A stretch of 64,000 nucleotides of DNA from positions 1-64,000 of the forward strand of contig CACLDR010000001.1 in assembly GCA_902605755.1 (NCBI GenBank), given 5' to 3'. The position numbers and the translations under genes were made by a program. Below the pieces are notes generated by a model. That model did not search any database and was not told where the DNA came from. It worked only from the letters and a program-made list of their open reading frames with translations. Source of the stretch: an uncultured Marinoscillum sp. (GTDB lineage: Bacteria; Bacteroidota; Bacteroidia; Cytophagales; Cyclobacteriaceae). Of the stretch, positions 21,864 through 32,529 are shown piece after piece. Numbering within the stretch: position 1 is the first letter of the stretch; each line of letters begins with the position of its first letter.

Positions 21864-24800
21864 ATGTTTGACTGGATTACAAAAGGTTTTGGCAAGGTTT
21901 TTGGCACTAAGGCGGATCGTGATTTAAAGTTGTTAATGCCTCATTTAGACCTCATAAATATCGAATTTTTGAAACTAGAGAAAATTTCTGATGACGAATT
22001 GAGGGCTCGAACAAAAGAATTAAAAACCTTAATTAAAGACCGCTTACAAATGATTGATGATGAGCTCGAGGGCTTGCACGAAAAAGTAAATAAAAATCTA
22101 GATTTAGATCTCAGTCAAAAGGATGATATTTTTAAAAAGATTGATGTCCTAGAATTAGAGAGAAATGAGCAATTAGAGCTTATTCTAGATGACATTCTTC
22201 CACAGGCTTTTGCTGTGGTAAAGGAAACGGCAAGAAGATTTTCTGAGAGAGGACAACTTACTGTCGTGAAATCTGATTTTGATGCTCAAATTTCCAAGGT
22301 TAAGAGCAATGTCGAGATTAAAGGAGACCAGGCGGTTTGGCATAATAAATGGCTTGCTGCCGGTACTGATATTCAATGGAATATGATTCACTATGATGTC
22401 CAATTGGTTGGAGGAGTTGTACTTCATCAAGGAAAAATTTCTGAGATGGCAACAGGTGAAGGTAAAACTTTAGTGGCAACGTTACCTGCCTTTCTCAATG
22501 CGCTAGCTGGTCGTGGGGTACACATAGTAACTGTTAATGACTATTTGGCCAAAAGGGATTCCGAATGGAATGCCCCTTTATTTGAATTTCATGGATTAAC
22601 GGTAGATTGTATAGATAAATACCCTCCTAATTCCGTAGAACGTCGGGTGGCTTATCGAAAAGATATCATATATGGAACCAACAATGAGTTTGGGTTTGAT
22701 TATTTAAGGGATAATATGTCAAGATCAACTGAAGAATTGGTTCAAGGCAAACATCATTTTGCAATGGTTGATGAAGTTGATTCAGTTCTCATAGACGATG
22801 CACGAACTCCTCTAATTATCTCCGGACCTATAGCTAAGGGGGATGAGCATGAATTTTACGAATTGAAGCCAAGGTTGCAAAAGCTTGTTGATGCCCAACG
22901 GAAATTGACATCAGATTATCTGAATGAGGCGAAGAAATTTATTAGGGGGAATAATGATAAAGAAGGAGGTTTACCATTATTTAGATCTTTTAGAGGATTA
23001 CCTAAATATAAGCCTTTAATAAAATTTTTGAGTGAGCCTGGCATACGTCAAGTCTTACAGAAAACGGAAAATATTTATTTGCAGGATAATCAAAAGATGA
23101 TGCCTGAGGCAGACGAAACTTTATTTTTCACTATTGATGAAAAGCAAAATTCAATAAATTTAACCGAGAAGGGGATCGATCTCATCACCAAAGACGGGGA
23201 AGATGCAACTTTTTTCATTCTGCCTGATATAGCCATAGAGATCAATAAGTTGGAGCAGGACACGACAATAGATGAAAACGAGAAATTGAAAGCAAAGGAT
23301 ACCATTATTCAAGACTATAATATTAAGTCTCAACGGATTCATTCGGTCAATCAACTTTTAAGGGCTTATTGTCTCTATGAGAAAGATACAGAATACATCG
23401 TTGTAGATTCAAAAGTGAAAATTGTCGACGAGCAGACAGGTCGAGTAATGGAAGGGCGAAGGTACGCCGATGGATTGCATCAAGCCATAGAGGCCAAGGA
23501 AAATGTCAAGGTAGAAGATGCTACTCAGACCTATGCAACTATTACTTTGCAAAATTATTTTAGAATGTATCACAAGCTTGCTGGAATGACGGGTACCGCT
23601 GAGACGGAAGCTGGAGAATTTTGGGATATTTATAAACTGGATGTGGTCGTTTGTCCTACCAACAGACCTATTGTCCGTAAGGACATGGAGGATAAGGTTT
23701 ATAAAACTATTCGTGAAAAGTTTAATGCAGTCGTTGAGGAAGTAACCGAGTTGACTGCTTTAGGAAGACCCGTATTGGTAGGTACCACATCAGTGGAAAT
23801 ATCCGAGTTGCTCAGTAGGATGTTAAAGTTGAAAAATATCAATCATCAAGTATTGAATGCAAAGCAACACGCTAAGGAAGCAGATGTTGTCGGAGAGGCA
23901 GGAAAACCGGGGACGGTAACCATCGCTACTAATATGGCGGGTAGAGGTACAGATATAAAGCTGAGTCAAGAGTCAAAGGCAGCAGGAGGATTGGCAATTA
24001 TTGGAACGGAGCGTCATGAATCTAGACGTGTTGATCGTCAGTTACGGGGGCGTTCAGGAAGACAGGGAGATGTGGGATCTTCACAATTTTTTGTATCACT
24101 TGAAGATAATTTGATGCGTCTTTTTGGTTCAGATCGTATGGCTAGAATTATGGATAGGTTGGGCCTCAAAGAAGGTGAGGTAATTCAGCACAGTATGATT
24201 ACCAAGTCCATCGAACGAGCGCAAAAGAAAGTTGAGGAGAATAATTTTGCGACTAGAAAAAGACTACTTGAATACGACGACGTTATGAATTCACAAAGAG
24301 AGGTTATCTATAAACGTCGAAAAAATGCGTTGTACGGTGAAAGATTGCAATTCGACATCATGAACATGCTTTATGATCTTTGCGAAGACATGGCTCAAAT
24401 TAATAAGGAAGTAAATAACCCAGACGAACTTAGACTTCAAACGATCAGTAATTTGGGAATAGATTTTCAAATAAGTTTCGAAGAATTACAGAAAATATCA
24501 GATTCTGGATTGGCAGAAAAGCTATATTATGAAGCACATGCATCCTACATATCTAAAAATCGAGCAATTGTTAACAAAATCCTTCCTTTGCTCAAGCAGT
24601 TGTTGAAAAACAGAGGGGCCGTGGTTCAAAATGTTATGGTTCCTTTTACAGATGGTATCAAACAAATAGGTGTGAATGTCAACTTACAAGAATCAGTGAA
24701 TTCAAGTGGTTTAATGGTAATTTCCGAGATGGAAAAAATCATTACGGTTGCCATTATTGATCAACTTTGGAAAGAACATTTAAGAGATATGGATGACTTA

Positions 24801-25211
24801 AAACAATCTGTACAAAATGCAGTTTATGAGCAAAAAGATCCACTTCTTATATATAAATTCGAGGGCTTTGAAATGTTTAAACTTTTTATTGGTAAAGTCA
24901 ATCAAGAAACAATGTCTTTATTGGTAAAATCAGAAATTCCAATTCAAAATGAGCATGAGGTCAAGGAGGCTAATCGATCTAAATCGTCCCAGAAATACCA
25001 AGAATCAAAAGCAGAGACTAAATCAGCTTTGTCCTATCAAGAATCTAATGGGAAGCAAGTCGCGAAGACGGCACCGATAAAAACCCAGAAAATAGCAAGT
25101 AGAAATACAAGAGTGTCTGTAAAGTATACTGATGGAATGGTTAAAAAGAACATTAAGTATAAATTGGTAGAAGATGATTTGAAATTAAATAAATGCATTC
25201 TTATAGACTGA
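21864..25211 (+). CDS. secA: Preprotein translocase subunit SecA
   Basis: MATGEGKTLVATLPAFLNALAGRGVHIVTVNDYLAKRD, DEVDSVLIDDARTPLIISG, NMAGRGTDIKL. Confidence 0.98.
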   Translation: MFDWITKGFGKVFGTKADRDLKLLMPHLDLINIEFLKLEKISDDELRARTKELKTLIKDRLQMIDDELEGLHEKVNKNLDLDLSQKDDIFKKIDVLELERNEQLELILDDILPQAFAVVKETARRFSERGQLTVVKSDFDAQISKVKSNVEIKGDQAVWHNKWLAAGTDIQWNMIHYDVQLVGGVVLHQGKISEMATGEGKTLVATLPAFLNALAGRGVHIVTVNDYLAKRDSEWNAPLFEFHGLTVDCIDKYPPNSVERRVAYRKDIIYGTNNEFGFDYLRDNMSRSTEELVQGKHHFAMVDEVDSVLIDDARTPLIISGPIAKGDEHEFYELKPRLQKLVDAQRKLTSDYLNEAKKFIRGNNDKEGGLPLFRSFRGLPKYKPLIKFLSEPGIRQVLQKTENIYLQDNQKMMPEADETLFFTIDEKQNSINLTEKGIDLITKDGEDATFFILPDIAIEINKLEQDTTIDENEKLKAKDTIIQDYNIKSQRIHSVNQLLRAYCLYEKDTEYIVVDSKVKIVDEQTGRVMEGRRYADGLHQAIEAKENVKVEDATQTYATITLQNYFRMYHKLAGMTGTAETEAGEFWDIYKLDVVVCPTNRPIVRKDMEDKVYKTIREKFNAVVEEVTELTALGRPVLVGTTSVEISELLSRMLKLKNINHQVLNAKQHAKEADVVGEAGKPGTVTIATNMAGRGTDIKLSQESKAAGGLAIIGTERHESRRVDRQLRGRSGRQGDVGSSQFFVSLEDNLMRLFGSDRMARIMDRLGLKEGEVIQHSMITKSIERAQKKVEENNFATRKRLLEYDDVMNSQREVIYKRRKNALYGERLQFDIMNMLYDLCEDMAQINKEVNNPDELRLQTISNLGIDFQISFEELQKISDSGLAEKLYYEAHASYISKNRAIVNKILPLLKQLLKNRGAVVQNVMVPFTDGIKQIGVNVNLQESVNSSGLMVISEMEKIITVAIIDQLWKEHLRDMDDLKQSVQNAVYEQKDPLLIYKFEGFEMFKLFIGKVNQETMSLLVKSEIPIQNEHEVKEANRSKSSQKYQESKAETKSALSYQESNGKQVAKTAPIKTQKIASRNTRVSVKYTDGMVKKNIKYKLVEDDLKLNKCILID

Positions 25212-25687
25212 TCTTTTTTTTCCCAATGCTTGTAATGGCTTGCAAAACGAGTAACCCGGTCATCAGGCCTTATAAAGAAGACTTATCTGTGTATAGAAAG
25301 GAGTTGCCCAAAGTAAAAGATGTAGCATTTGCGCCAAAAATTTTGAAAGAGCCTGTCAGATTATACGGGCATATAACCAAAGAAATCGATAGTATAAGTA
25401 ATTTAATTGTTTTTCAAAATAAAAAACTCAATGTAAGAGATGGATTTGTTATCCAAGTTTACTCCAATATTAATCGAGATGAAGCCCTTAATATTCATAA
25501 TTATTGCCAAGATGTTTTCCCAAAGATGCCAATTAGTTTGACCTACAATCAACCTAATTATAGAATAAAAATCGGGGCATTTTATGAAAAATTAGCTGCA
25601 ACGAGGTTTTTAAACGATATTAAAAAGACTTTTCCTAAATCCATAGTAATAGCTGAAAAAATCCCAATTAAAGTAATTGATGAATAA
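25193..25687 (+). CDS. Predicted lipoprotein with SPOR-like C-terminus
   Basis: Lipobox-like LVMACKT; C-terminus GFVIQVYSNINRDEALN...YRIKIGAFYEKLAATRFLNDIKKTFPKSIVI resembles a SPOR domain. Overlaps the secA 3' end. Confidence 0.6.
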   Translation: MHSYRLIFFFPMLVMACKTSNPVIRPYKEDLSVYRKELPKVKDVAFAPKILKEPVRLYGHITKEIDSISNLIVFQNKKLNVRDGFVIQVYSNINRDEALNIHNYCQDVFPKMPISLTYNQPNYRIKIGAFYEKLAATRFLNDIKKTFPKSIVIAEKIPIKVIDE

Positions 25688-26870
25688 TCTAGTTAACAGT
25701 ATTAAAACAATGTCTGAGTCTTTTTTTGATGAGATTAAGACATATCGAAGACATTTACACCAGCATCCTGAATTATCTTTCAAGGAGTATCATACAGCAG
25801 ACTTTATTGAGAATAAATTACGTGAGATGGGGATTGTAAATATTCAAAGAATTGTTAAAACAGGAGTTACCTTTTTGCTTGAGGGATCGAGCGAAGGGAA
25901 AAATATAGCTTTGAGGGCAGATATAGATGCACTTCCTATTTTAGAAAAAAGTCAAGTGGATTACAGGTCTAAATATGATGGTATTATGCATGCCTGTGGA
26001 CATGATGTCCATACCTCATGTTTGCTTGGCGTGGCAAAAATTCTAAACCAATTAAAATCTGAGTTTAAGGGGAGTGTGAAATTCATTTTTCAACCTGGTG
26101 AGGAGAAAGCACCTGGAGGTGCGTCATTATTAATTAAAGAGGGAATTTTACAGCACCCTATTCCTAAAACCATTTTGGGACAGCATGTCATGCCTTTTAT
26201 TGAAGTAGGGAAAGTAGGTTTTCGTCCTGGTAAGTATATGGCAAGTTCTGATGAGATTTACCTAACAATCGAGGGAAAAGGAGGTCATGCGGCAATGCCT
26301 GAAAAATTCGTGGATCCAGTCATTATCACTAGTCATATTTTGATCGCGTTACAGCAGATAATTAGCCGAAAGGCTAGTCCAAAGATGCCCTCTGTACTTT
26401 CTTTTGGTGATATATCGAGCAAGGGCTCCACAAATGTAATACCAGATTTTGTCAATGTTTCAGGAACTTTTCGAACTTTTGATGAAATATGGAGGGCAAA
26501 GGCCTTGGTATTGATTACTAAAATGGCAGAGGGCATTGCTGCATCCATGGGAGCAAAATGTAAAGTGAGAATAGAGAAGGGCTATCCATATTTATTCAAT
26601 GATCCTGCCTATACTGAAAGAAATATATCAGCGGCTCAAGAATATCTAGGGATAGAAAATGTTGTAAATTTAGATTTATGGATGGCGTCAGAGGATTTTT
26701 CTTTTTATTCCCAAAATGTTGAGGGTTGCTTTTATAGATTAGGGACACGAAATGAGACCAAATCTATCGTCTCTGGTGTACATACCCCTGATTTTAATAT
26801 TGACGAGGACGCTATAAAGATTGGTATGGGTTTAATGAGCTGGTTAACAATTCAAGAGCTTAATCATTAA
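25677..26870 (+). CDS. M20 family amidohydrolase/peptidase
   Basis: RRHLHQHPELSFKEYHTADFI, LRADIDALPI, MHACGHDVHT, FQPGEEKAPGGASLLIKEG. Confidence 0.93.
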   Translation: MMNNLVNSIKTMSESFFDEIKTYRRHLHQHPELSFKEYHTADFIENKLREMGIVNIQRIVKTGVTFLLEGSSEGKNIALRADIDALPILEKSQVDYRSKYDGIMHACGHDVHTSCLLGVAKILNQLKSEFKGSVKFIFQPGEEKAPGGASLLIKEGILQHPIPKTILGQHVMPFIEVGKVGFRPGKYMASSDEIYLTIEGKGGHAAMPEKFVDPVIITSHILIALQQIISRKASPKMPSVLSFGDISSKGSTNVIPDFVNVSGTFRTFDEIWRAKALVLITKMAEGIAASMGAKCKVRIEKGYPYLFNDPAYTERNISAAQEYLGIENVVNLDLWMASEDFSFYSQNVEGCFYRLGTRNETKSIVSGVHTPDFNIDEDAIKIGMGLMSWLTIQELNH

Positions 26871-26936
26871 TATGCATGATATGAACTATTTTAGTATAAA
26901 TAAAGAATAAAGGTCAAGAAAAATAGTTAGTTTAAA

Positions 26937-27278
26937 GTGTTGAGAGTGAATTCCTTGATAGATAAAATAATTTCACTTATAAAGATTAAAGCCGATCAGT
27001 TAAAACTTGAGTTGATTTTCAAATTTTCTACGTTCTTATCTCTTTCTATTTATATTTTTACTGTGGTAATCTTGTCTCTACTAATGCTGATTTTTTTATC
27101 GCTGGGTGTAGCAGCTGTTATTAACGAGTTTTTAATGAGTGCTTATTGGGGATACTTCATTGCGAGTGGATTTTTTCTATTTTTGATTATCCTGTTTTTA
27201 TGGATATTTAGATTTAGGAAAATCCAAAATTGGTTGGAACAAGTAATCATTGAATCTAGCTATCAAAAAAAATCATGA
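26937..27278 (+). CDS. Small membrane protein (phage-holin/DUF1469-like topology)
   Basis: 113 aa, two TM segments, amphipathic N-terminus; paired with the next ORF by a short overlap. Confidence 0.5.
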   Translation: MLRVNSLIDKIISLIKIKADQLKLELIFKFSTFLSLSIYIFTVVILSLLMLIFLSLGVAAVINEFLMSAYWGYFIASGFFLFLIILFLWIFRFRKIQNWLEQVIIESSYQKKS

Positions 27279-27616
27279 GCAAACACTCTATTAAATATGA
27301 GCATTTGAAAGCTCAATTGAATTCAAATGAAGATCTTATACGTTCAGAATTGAATAAGGTTTCGAAGAAATTTGAAAATGAATGGTACTCGATATTATTA
27401 GGCATTAGTCTAGGATCAGTCTTAATAGGATTAGGGTATTATTGGTTCAGCCCCCCAGAGAAATCTACCAGGAAAGTCAAGAATAAAAAAAATAAGGCTC
27501 ATAGGAGACGTTATTTAAGGAAAGGAGTGTACAAATTTGTACTTAATCAAATGCCACAAGTTTTTGAAAAAATATTTAAGGAAATAGAAGGAGTTAAGAA
27601 AATTAGTGATGATTAA
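27275..27616 (+). CDS. Hypothetical protein with one TM segment
   Basis: ATGA overlap with the preceding ORF; WYSILLGISLGSVLIGLGYYWF TM followed by a basic stretch; ends in a terminator hairpin. Confidence 0.55.
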   Translation: MSKHSIKYEHLKAQLNSNEDLIRSELNKVSKKFENEWYSILLGISLGSVLIGLGYYWFSPPEKSTRKVKNKKNKAHRRRYLRKGVYKFVLNQMPQVFEKIFKEIEGVKKISDD

Positions 27617-27638
27617 TCAGGTAATCATCACTAATTTT
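27599..27638 (+). terminator. Strong hairpin overlapping a stop codon
   Basis: AAAATTAGTGATGATTA (27599-27615), 6-nt loop, TAATCATCACTAATTTT (27622-27638): 17 perfect pairs, T-rich 3' side. Confidence 0.8.
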
Positions 27639-28492
27639 CTTTTGTATGTCTAATGGAATTCCCAAACGTGTCGACCGCCAAAAGTTATTGCTTGAGTGGT
27701 AATTCCTAAGACCGCCATTTAAGGGTTTAATGTAAACGTAAACTCAAACTTTTATAGCCTATTCTCATTTTTTAAAGGATAATCACATTATGAATTATTA
27801 AGGAAGTCTTAAGGGACTAACAATGCTATTTTATTTTTTTCTTATCAAATTTTTTTTATCCATTTTTCTAAAATAAATGTATTAATCCTTTGTATTTTTT
27901 TAAAGAATTAATTTAAATAATAAATGATAAATGATAAATAGTTGGCTAATTACTCATTGGGAATCCAATTTTTAGTGCTATTTGTAAGAAATAATTACCA
28001 TTAATGTTTTAGCTCTTTTTATAGGGCAGAATTTGAAATAACTTCAAATTAGAAAAGTGAAAAGTTCGAAGGGCCTTGACTTTAGCTTAGGGGACCAATT
28101 ATTCCTATTTTTGCATTTCATTTTTTAAAGTTCTCAGCTTTGCAATAAACTAAAGAATAGCATATTGACATGGATATCCTCAATGAAGTCTCTATTTTAC
28201 ATATTTTCTTTAAGGCCAAAACAGAGGTATTGGTACCTAGTTTACTACTGTTGCATTTGAGATATACCATTATCTTTGGATAAGCGAACTGGCCTAATTT
28301 TACTAGAGTAGTTGGAAAAATTTGTTGATTACCTCTTTAAATTACGCCAAGCAGTAGTTCATTTTAAGCAAAATTTTGGCTGCTGCTTGTACACTTTGGT
28401 GTTTTCGTTGAATTAAATTTAAATCATGCGCTTAAAATAAATTTTGTTATTCAGCATGCGTAATTAAATCAAACGGAAATGATTAAAATAGT

Positions 28493-29188
28493 TCAATCAC
28501 GACTTCCACCAAGATAAACCATTACCCAATAAAATAAGGTAGCCAATGAGCTCAGTGCTGCAATTAAATATGTCTGTGCAGCAGTATTCAAGGCATCTTT
28601 TGCTATCTCGTGTTCCGATTGGTTAACAATATTTCGGCCTTTGATCCAGGCTAGTGCTCTTTTGCTTGCATCATATTCGACAGGAAGGGTTAAAAATGCA
28701 AATAAGGTGAAAATGGTATAACATGCTATAATAATCAGAATGCTAGATTCCATAGAAAACACATTATTCATAAACATGCTCCCAAAAAACATGGAAAGAA
28801 AGATAAAGTTAATTACCTTGGCACTTACGTTTTGAATGGGAACTAAAGCAGATCTCAAGTTGAGATATTTGTAGCCTGCTAGGTGTTGTATGACATGACC
28901 ACATTCATGTGCTGCCACAGCCGCCGCCACAGCAGATCGTCCATGAAATACATCAACACTCAAGTTAACTGTTTTTTGATCAGGGTTATAGTGGTCTGTT
29001 AGTTGTCCCTCTACAGATATAATCTTAACGTCTGATATGCCGTTGTCTCTTAGCATTAATTGGGCAATTTCGTTTCCAGATAAATTACTTGATAAACAAA
29101 TTTGACTGTATTTTTTAAATTTATTTTTAAGTCTTCTACTAATTATCAAACTAGCAATCATGAAACCAATAATTATTATAAATAGCAT
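28493..29188 (-). CDS. Zinc metallopeptidase (YugP-like, membrane)
   Basis: AVAAAVAAHECGHVIQH (HExxH) with TM helices and the conserved LPVEYDASKRALAW. Confidence 0.85.
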   Translation of the reverse strand: MLFIIIIGFMIASLIISRRLKNKFKKYSQICLSSNLSGNEIAQLMLRDNGISDVKIISVEGQLTDHYNPDQKTVNLSVDVFHGRSAVAAAVAAHECGHVIQHLAGYKYLNLRSALVPIQNVSAKVINFIFLSMFFGSMFMNNVFSMESSILIIIACYTIFTLFAFLTLPVEYDASKRALAWIKGRNIVNQSEHEIAKDALNTAAQTYLIAALSSLATLFYWVMVYLGGSRD

Positions 29189-29191
29189 ATC

Positions 29192-29683
29192 TTAAGTTTT
29201 AAGTTGATCAATTAATTTAGTAGTAGAATATCCTTCTATGAATTCAATGATTTCGACGGTTCCTCCTGTAGTTAAAACACTATCAGCGCCTACAATATTT
29301 TCTTTGGTGTAATCCCCACCTTTTACTAAAATATCTGGTAGTAAACTCTCAATGAGTATCAATGGGGTATCCTCATCAAACTCAATGACTATATCAACGA
29401 ATTCAAGTGCGGCTAACATTTTTGATCTTGTAATTACTGAATTGATGGGTCTTTGATTCCCTTTTAATTTTTTTACTGAGTTATCAGAATTCAACCCAAC
29501 AATTAACTTGTCTCCTTTAAGTTTAGCTTTCTCCAAATAATCGATATGGCCTAAATGCAGTATGTCAAAACAACCATTGGTGAAGACCACGCATTGTCTC
29601 TTATTTTTCCATGCCTTGACAGCATTTTTTGCCTCGGTTAGATTCATGATTTTATTTGAGGTCATTGCTATTGTTTTTTTCAA
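29192..29683 (-). CDS. rfaE2: D-glycero-beta-D-manno-heptose 1-phosphate adenylyltransferase
   Basis: [39 protein letters not shown] nucleotidyltransferase motif. Confidence 0.88.
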   Translation of the reverse strand: MKKTIAMTSNKIMNLTEAKNAVKAWKNKRQCVVFTNGCFDILHLGHIDYLEKAKLKGDKLIVGLNSDNSVKKLKGNQRPINSVITRSKMLAALEFVDIVIEFDEDTPLILIESLLPDILVKGGDYTKENIVGADSVLTTGGTVEIIEFIEGYSTTKLIDQLKT

Positions 29684-30638
29684 TACTTAAAGTTATAATT
29701 AAAGAGGCACCACCAAAAATAATTATAGATAAAATTTGAGAGCTATGTAGCAATGTTGCTAGAAAAAGGCCTGTAGAATTTTCGATACCATACAAAACTA
29801 ACATCATCGTAATCATGGCATGATAAGTGCCAATACCTCCTTGCACTGGTAGAGTTAAAGCAATACCTCCACTCACTAAAAGCATGAATCCCGTAATCAG
29901 GGAGAGGTTTGAGGTTTCCTCTAATGTGAAAAACATCATGTAGGACATAAAAAAATAGGTCAGCCACATCACTGAGGTAGCTATTAGAAAAAGATATTTA
30001 CTCTGAACGGATGTGATTGTCAAGAAACCTTTGAGTACTTCCAAGAATGTTTTTTTGATACGCTCGGATAAGGGTACATTATACCTTAAAATCAGGAGTG
30101 CAATAACAGTAAAAGTGGTTGAAAACGTAAGCGTGGCATAGAGGATACCATGTAGGGGTATATGGAAATTACTCAAAATGTTATTAAAATAAGTAACAAA
30201 CAAATCAAATTCTAAGAATAAGCCAATGGTTAGAAAAAAGAGCAAAAATAAGCTATCGAAAATACGTTCACTCAACACTGTTCCAATACTGATACTAACA
30301 GGTATTTGGTTGGTTTTTTTTAAAACCATACAGCGTATCAATTCTCCCAATCTCGGAAAGACGAGGTTGGCCAGGTAACCTACATATACTGCCAAAGTTA
30401 ATCTAAATGTACTGACTTTTTGATCTGCGGCCTTAAGTAAAATTTGCCATCGATATGCCCTTGCTAAATAGGCTAATAAGGACAATATCATGGATCCAAT
30501 GACCCATCCATAACGTGTCTGATCTAACTTAAATAGGAAATCATCTATTTGAATATTTTTAAATTCATTGAAAAGTAATGATAATCCTAATAAAAGTGGA
30601 AGAAAGAGTTTTAAAAAAGAGATTAGTTTTCTCATCAA
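29652..30638 (-). CDS. Lysylphosphatidylglycerol synthase TM-region (UPF0104) family protein
   Basis: Polytopic protein; [42 protein letters not shown] motif. Confidence 0.85.
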   Translation of the reverse strand: MMRKLISFLKLFLPLLLGLSLLFNEFKNIQIDDFLFKLDQTRYGWVIGSMILSLLAYLARAYRWQILLKAADQKVSTFRLTLAVYVGYLANLVFPRLGELIRCMVLKKTNQIPVSISIGTVLSERIFDSLFLLFFLTIGLFLEFDLFVTYFNNILSNFHIPLHGILYATLTFSTTFTVIALLILRYNVPLSERIKKTFLEVLKGFLTITSVQSKYLFLIATSVMWLTYFFMSYMMFFTLEETSNLSLITGFMLLVSGGIALTLPVQGGIGTYHAMITMMLVLYGIENSTGLFLATLLHSSQILSIIIFGGASLIITLSIEKNNSNDLK

Positions 30639-30755
30639 ATAAATTTATTTTCGTCAAAATAGAGTAAGATGGGACATTACTTTTATTTTTCTGTAACTAT
30701 TAATAGGATATTACCCATCTGATATTTGAAAATGGCGCAAGTCATATTCTAAATA

Positions 30756-31640
30756 CTATTCCTTTAAAAATATGTTATCGATTAATCTTACACCCTCAAC
30801 ATATGCCGCAACGCAAAGTGTTATTCTCCCTTTTACTTGTAAAGATTTTATCGGCTTGAATGTATTAGAATTTAATATTTCACAATATTCAATGGATAAC
30901 CCTTTTTGTTTGTTGTAAAAATTTTTGAGTTTTAGTACTAAAATTTGTGCGGATTGAAGACTTTCAAAATTATTTTTTGCCCAAACCAATCCTTTATAAA
31001 TTTGAGAGGCAATAGTCAGGCCAGTTGGGGATAGATGTACATTTCTAGATGATAAAGCTAGACCATTTTCCTCTCTCACAGTAGGTACTCCTATTAGCTT
31101 TATGGGGTATGAAAATTCTTTGATAAGATTTTTTATTAAAACGTATTGCTGTAAATCTTTCAGACCAAAAAAGGCAAAATTGGGTTTTATGAGATTGAAG
31201 AGTTTCATGACTATTATTCCAACTCCTTCAAAATGGCCTAATCTTAATGCTCCCTCGAGATTTTTTGAGATACTGCCGAAATCAATTTTTACGGAAGGTT
31301 TTTTAGGATAAATTAGTTTGGCATCTGGACTAAACAGGAGATCTACTTCTGCATTTTTGAGTTTATTATAATCCTTTTTGGGGTTGGAAGGATAATTTAA
31401 AAAATCATCAGTTTGATTAAACTGTAAAGGATTTATAAAAATACTCACGATGACGTACTCGGTATGCGTGCGAGCTTGTTTGATTAATTCCATATGCCCA
31501 TCGTGCAAAGCACCCATTGTGGGAACTAGCCCTATTTTCATTCCTTTTTTAGAAGCTTTTGACAATTCCTCTTCAAGAGATGTTAATTCATTTGTGTGGT
31601 ACATAAAAGGAGTTAAAAAATCTATTATGGTTTTTGACAA
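30756..31640 (-). CDS. panC: Pantothenate synthetase
   Basis: GLVPTMGALHDGHMELIKQA, SIFINPLQF, LALSSRNVHLS. Initiation is probably at the internal ATG MYHTNELTSLEEELS. Confidence 0.95.
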   Translation of the reverse strand: MSKTIIDFLTPFMYHTNELTSLEEELSKASKKGMKIGLVPTMGALHDGHMELIKQARTHTEYVIVSIFINPLQFNQTDDFLNYPSNPKKDYNKLKNAEVDLLFSPDAKLIYPKKPSVKIDFGSISKNLEGALRLGHFEGVGIIVMKLFNLIKPNFAFFGLKDLQQYVLIKNLIKEFSYPIKLIGVPTVREENGLALSSRNVHLSPTGLTIASQIYKGLVWAKNNFESLQSAQILVLKLKNFYNKQKGLSIEYCEILNSNTFKPIKSLQVKGRITLCVAAYVEGVRLIDNIFLKE

Positions 31641-31716
31641 AGAATTAATTAATAATGACGTAAAAATATCCTAATTTTACACTCTTTTAGGTAAAATAGT
31701 ATAAAATATATTTGTT

Positions 31717-32529
31717 ATGTCAAATTTTAAAATCTTATATGTTGCAAGTGAAATTAATCCTTTCCTTAAGACATCTGAGGTAGCCGATTTCGTTAGGAGC
31801 TTGCCACAAGCAATGTTAGAAAAAGGGATGGAAATTAGAATTCTTGTTCCTAGGTTTGGTTTGATAAATGAAAGGAAAAATAGATTGCATGAAGTGGTTC
31901 GACTTTCTGGAATAAATATCTCTATTGGAGATGAAGAAAAACCTTTGGTGATTAAGGTCGCTTCGATACCAAATGCTAAATTACAAGTTTATTTTATAGA
32001 TAATGAAGATTATTTTCACAGAAAGGCGGTTTTTTATGATAAGGAAGATAATTTTTACAAGGATAACGATGAGCGCGCAATATTTTTCTGTAAAGGTGTT
32101 TTAGAGACAGTGAAAAAGTTAGGATGGGCTCCTGATGTAATTCATTGCAATGATTGGATGACGAGTTTGATTCCTTTGTATGTTAAGACCACCTATAAAA
32201 ATGATCCAACTTTTCAAAATGCAAAAACGGTATTTACTGTGCATGATACTAAATTTAATCATGTGTTTGGAGATGACTTACTCGAAAAAGTTAAAATGAT
32301 AGATATAGAGGACGGCATGTTAGATCTTTTGAAAACTGCAAATTTTGAAGGTTTCATCAAGATAGGTATGCAATATGCTGATGCCACAAGTAATGCAGAC
32401 GGGCAAGCATCTGCGAGTTTTAAAGCACTGATTAAATCCCTCTCAGATGGGAATGATATCAGTGACATTAAGCAAGATGAAAATTTCGAGGAATCTTATT
32501 ATAAATTGTACAATGAGCTTATTGGATAG
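31717..32529 (+). CDS. Glycogen/starch synthase catalytic-domain protein (short, Bacteroidota type)
   Basis: ILYVASEINPFLKTSEVADFVRSLPQAMLEKGMEIRILVPRFG, PDVIHCNDWMTSLIPLYVKTTY; GT5 N-terminal domain. Confidence 0.88.
   Translation: MSNFKILYVASEINPFLKTSEVADFVRSLPQAMLEKGMEIRILVPRFGLINERKNRLHEVVRLSGINISIGDEEKPLVIKVASIPNAKLQVYFIDNEDYFHRKAVFYDKEDNFYKDNDERAIFFCKGVLETVKKLGWAPDVIHCNDWMTSLIPLYVKTTYKNDPTFQNAKTVFTVHDTKFNHVFGDDLLEKVKMIDIEDGMLDLLKTANFEGFIKIGMQYADATSNADGQASASFKALIKSLSDGNDISDIKQDENFEESYYKLYNELIG

Noticed and set aside
27921-27941. Short tandem TAAATGA-TAAATGA-TAAATAG as a possible regulatory repeat
   Set aside because: Only two exact 7-mers in very AT-rich DNA; not distinguishable from chance.
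32447-32512. Upstream extension of the DUF4270 ORF overlapping the glycogen synthase gene
   Set aside because: The N-terminal residues lie out of frame inside the upstream gene; the ATG at 32513 directly precedes a lipoprotein signal peptide.
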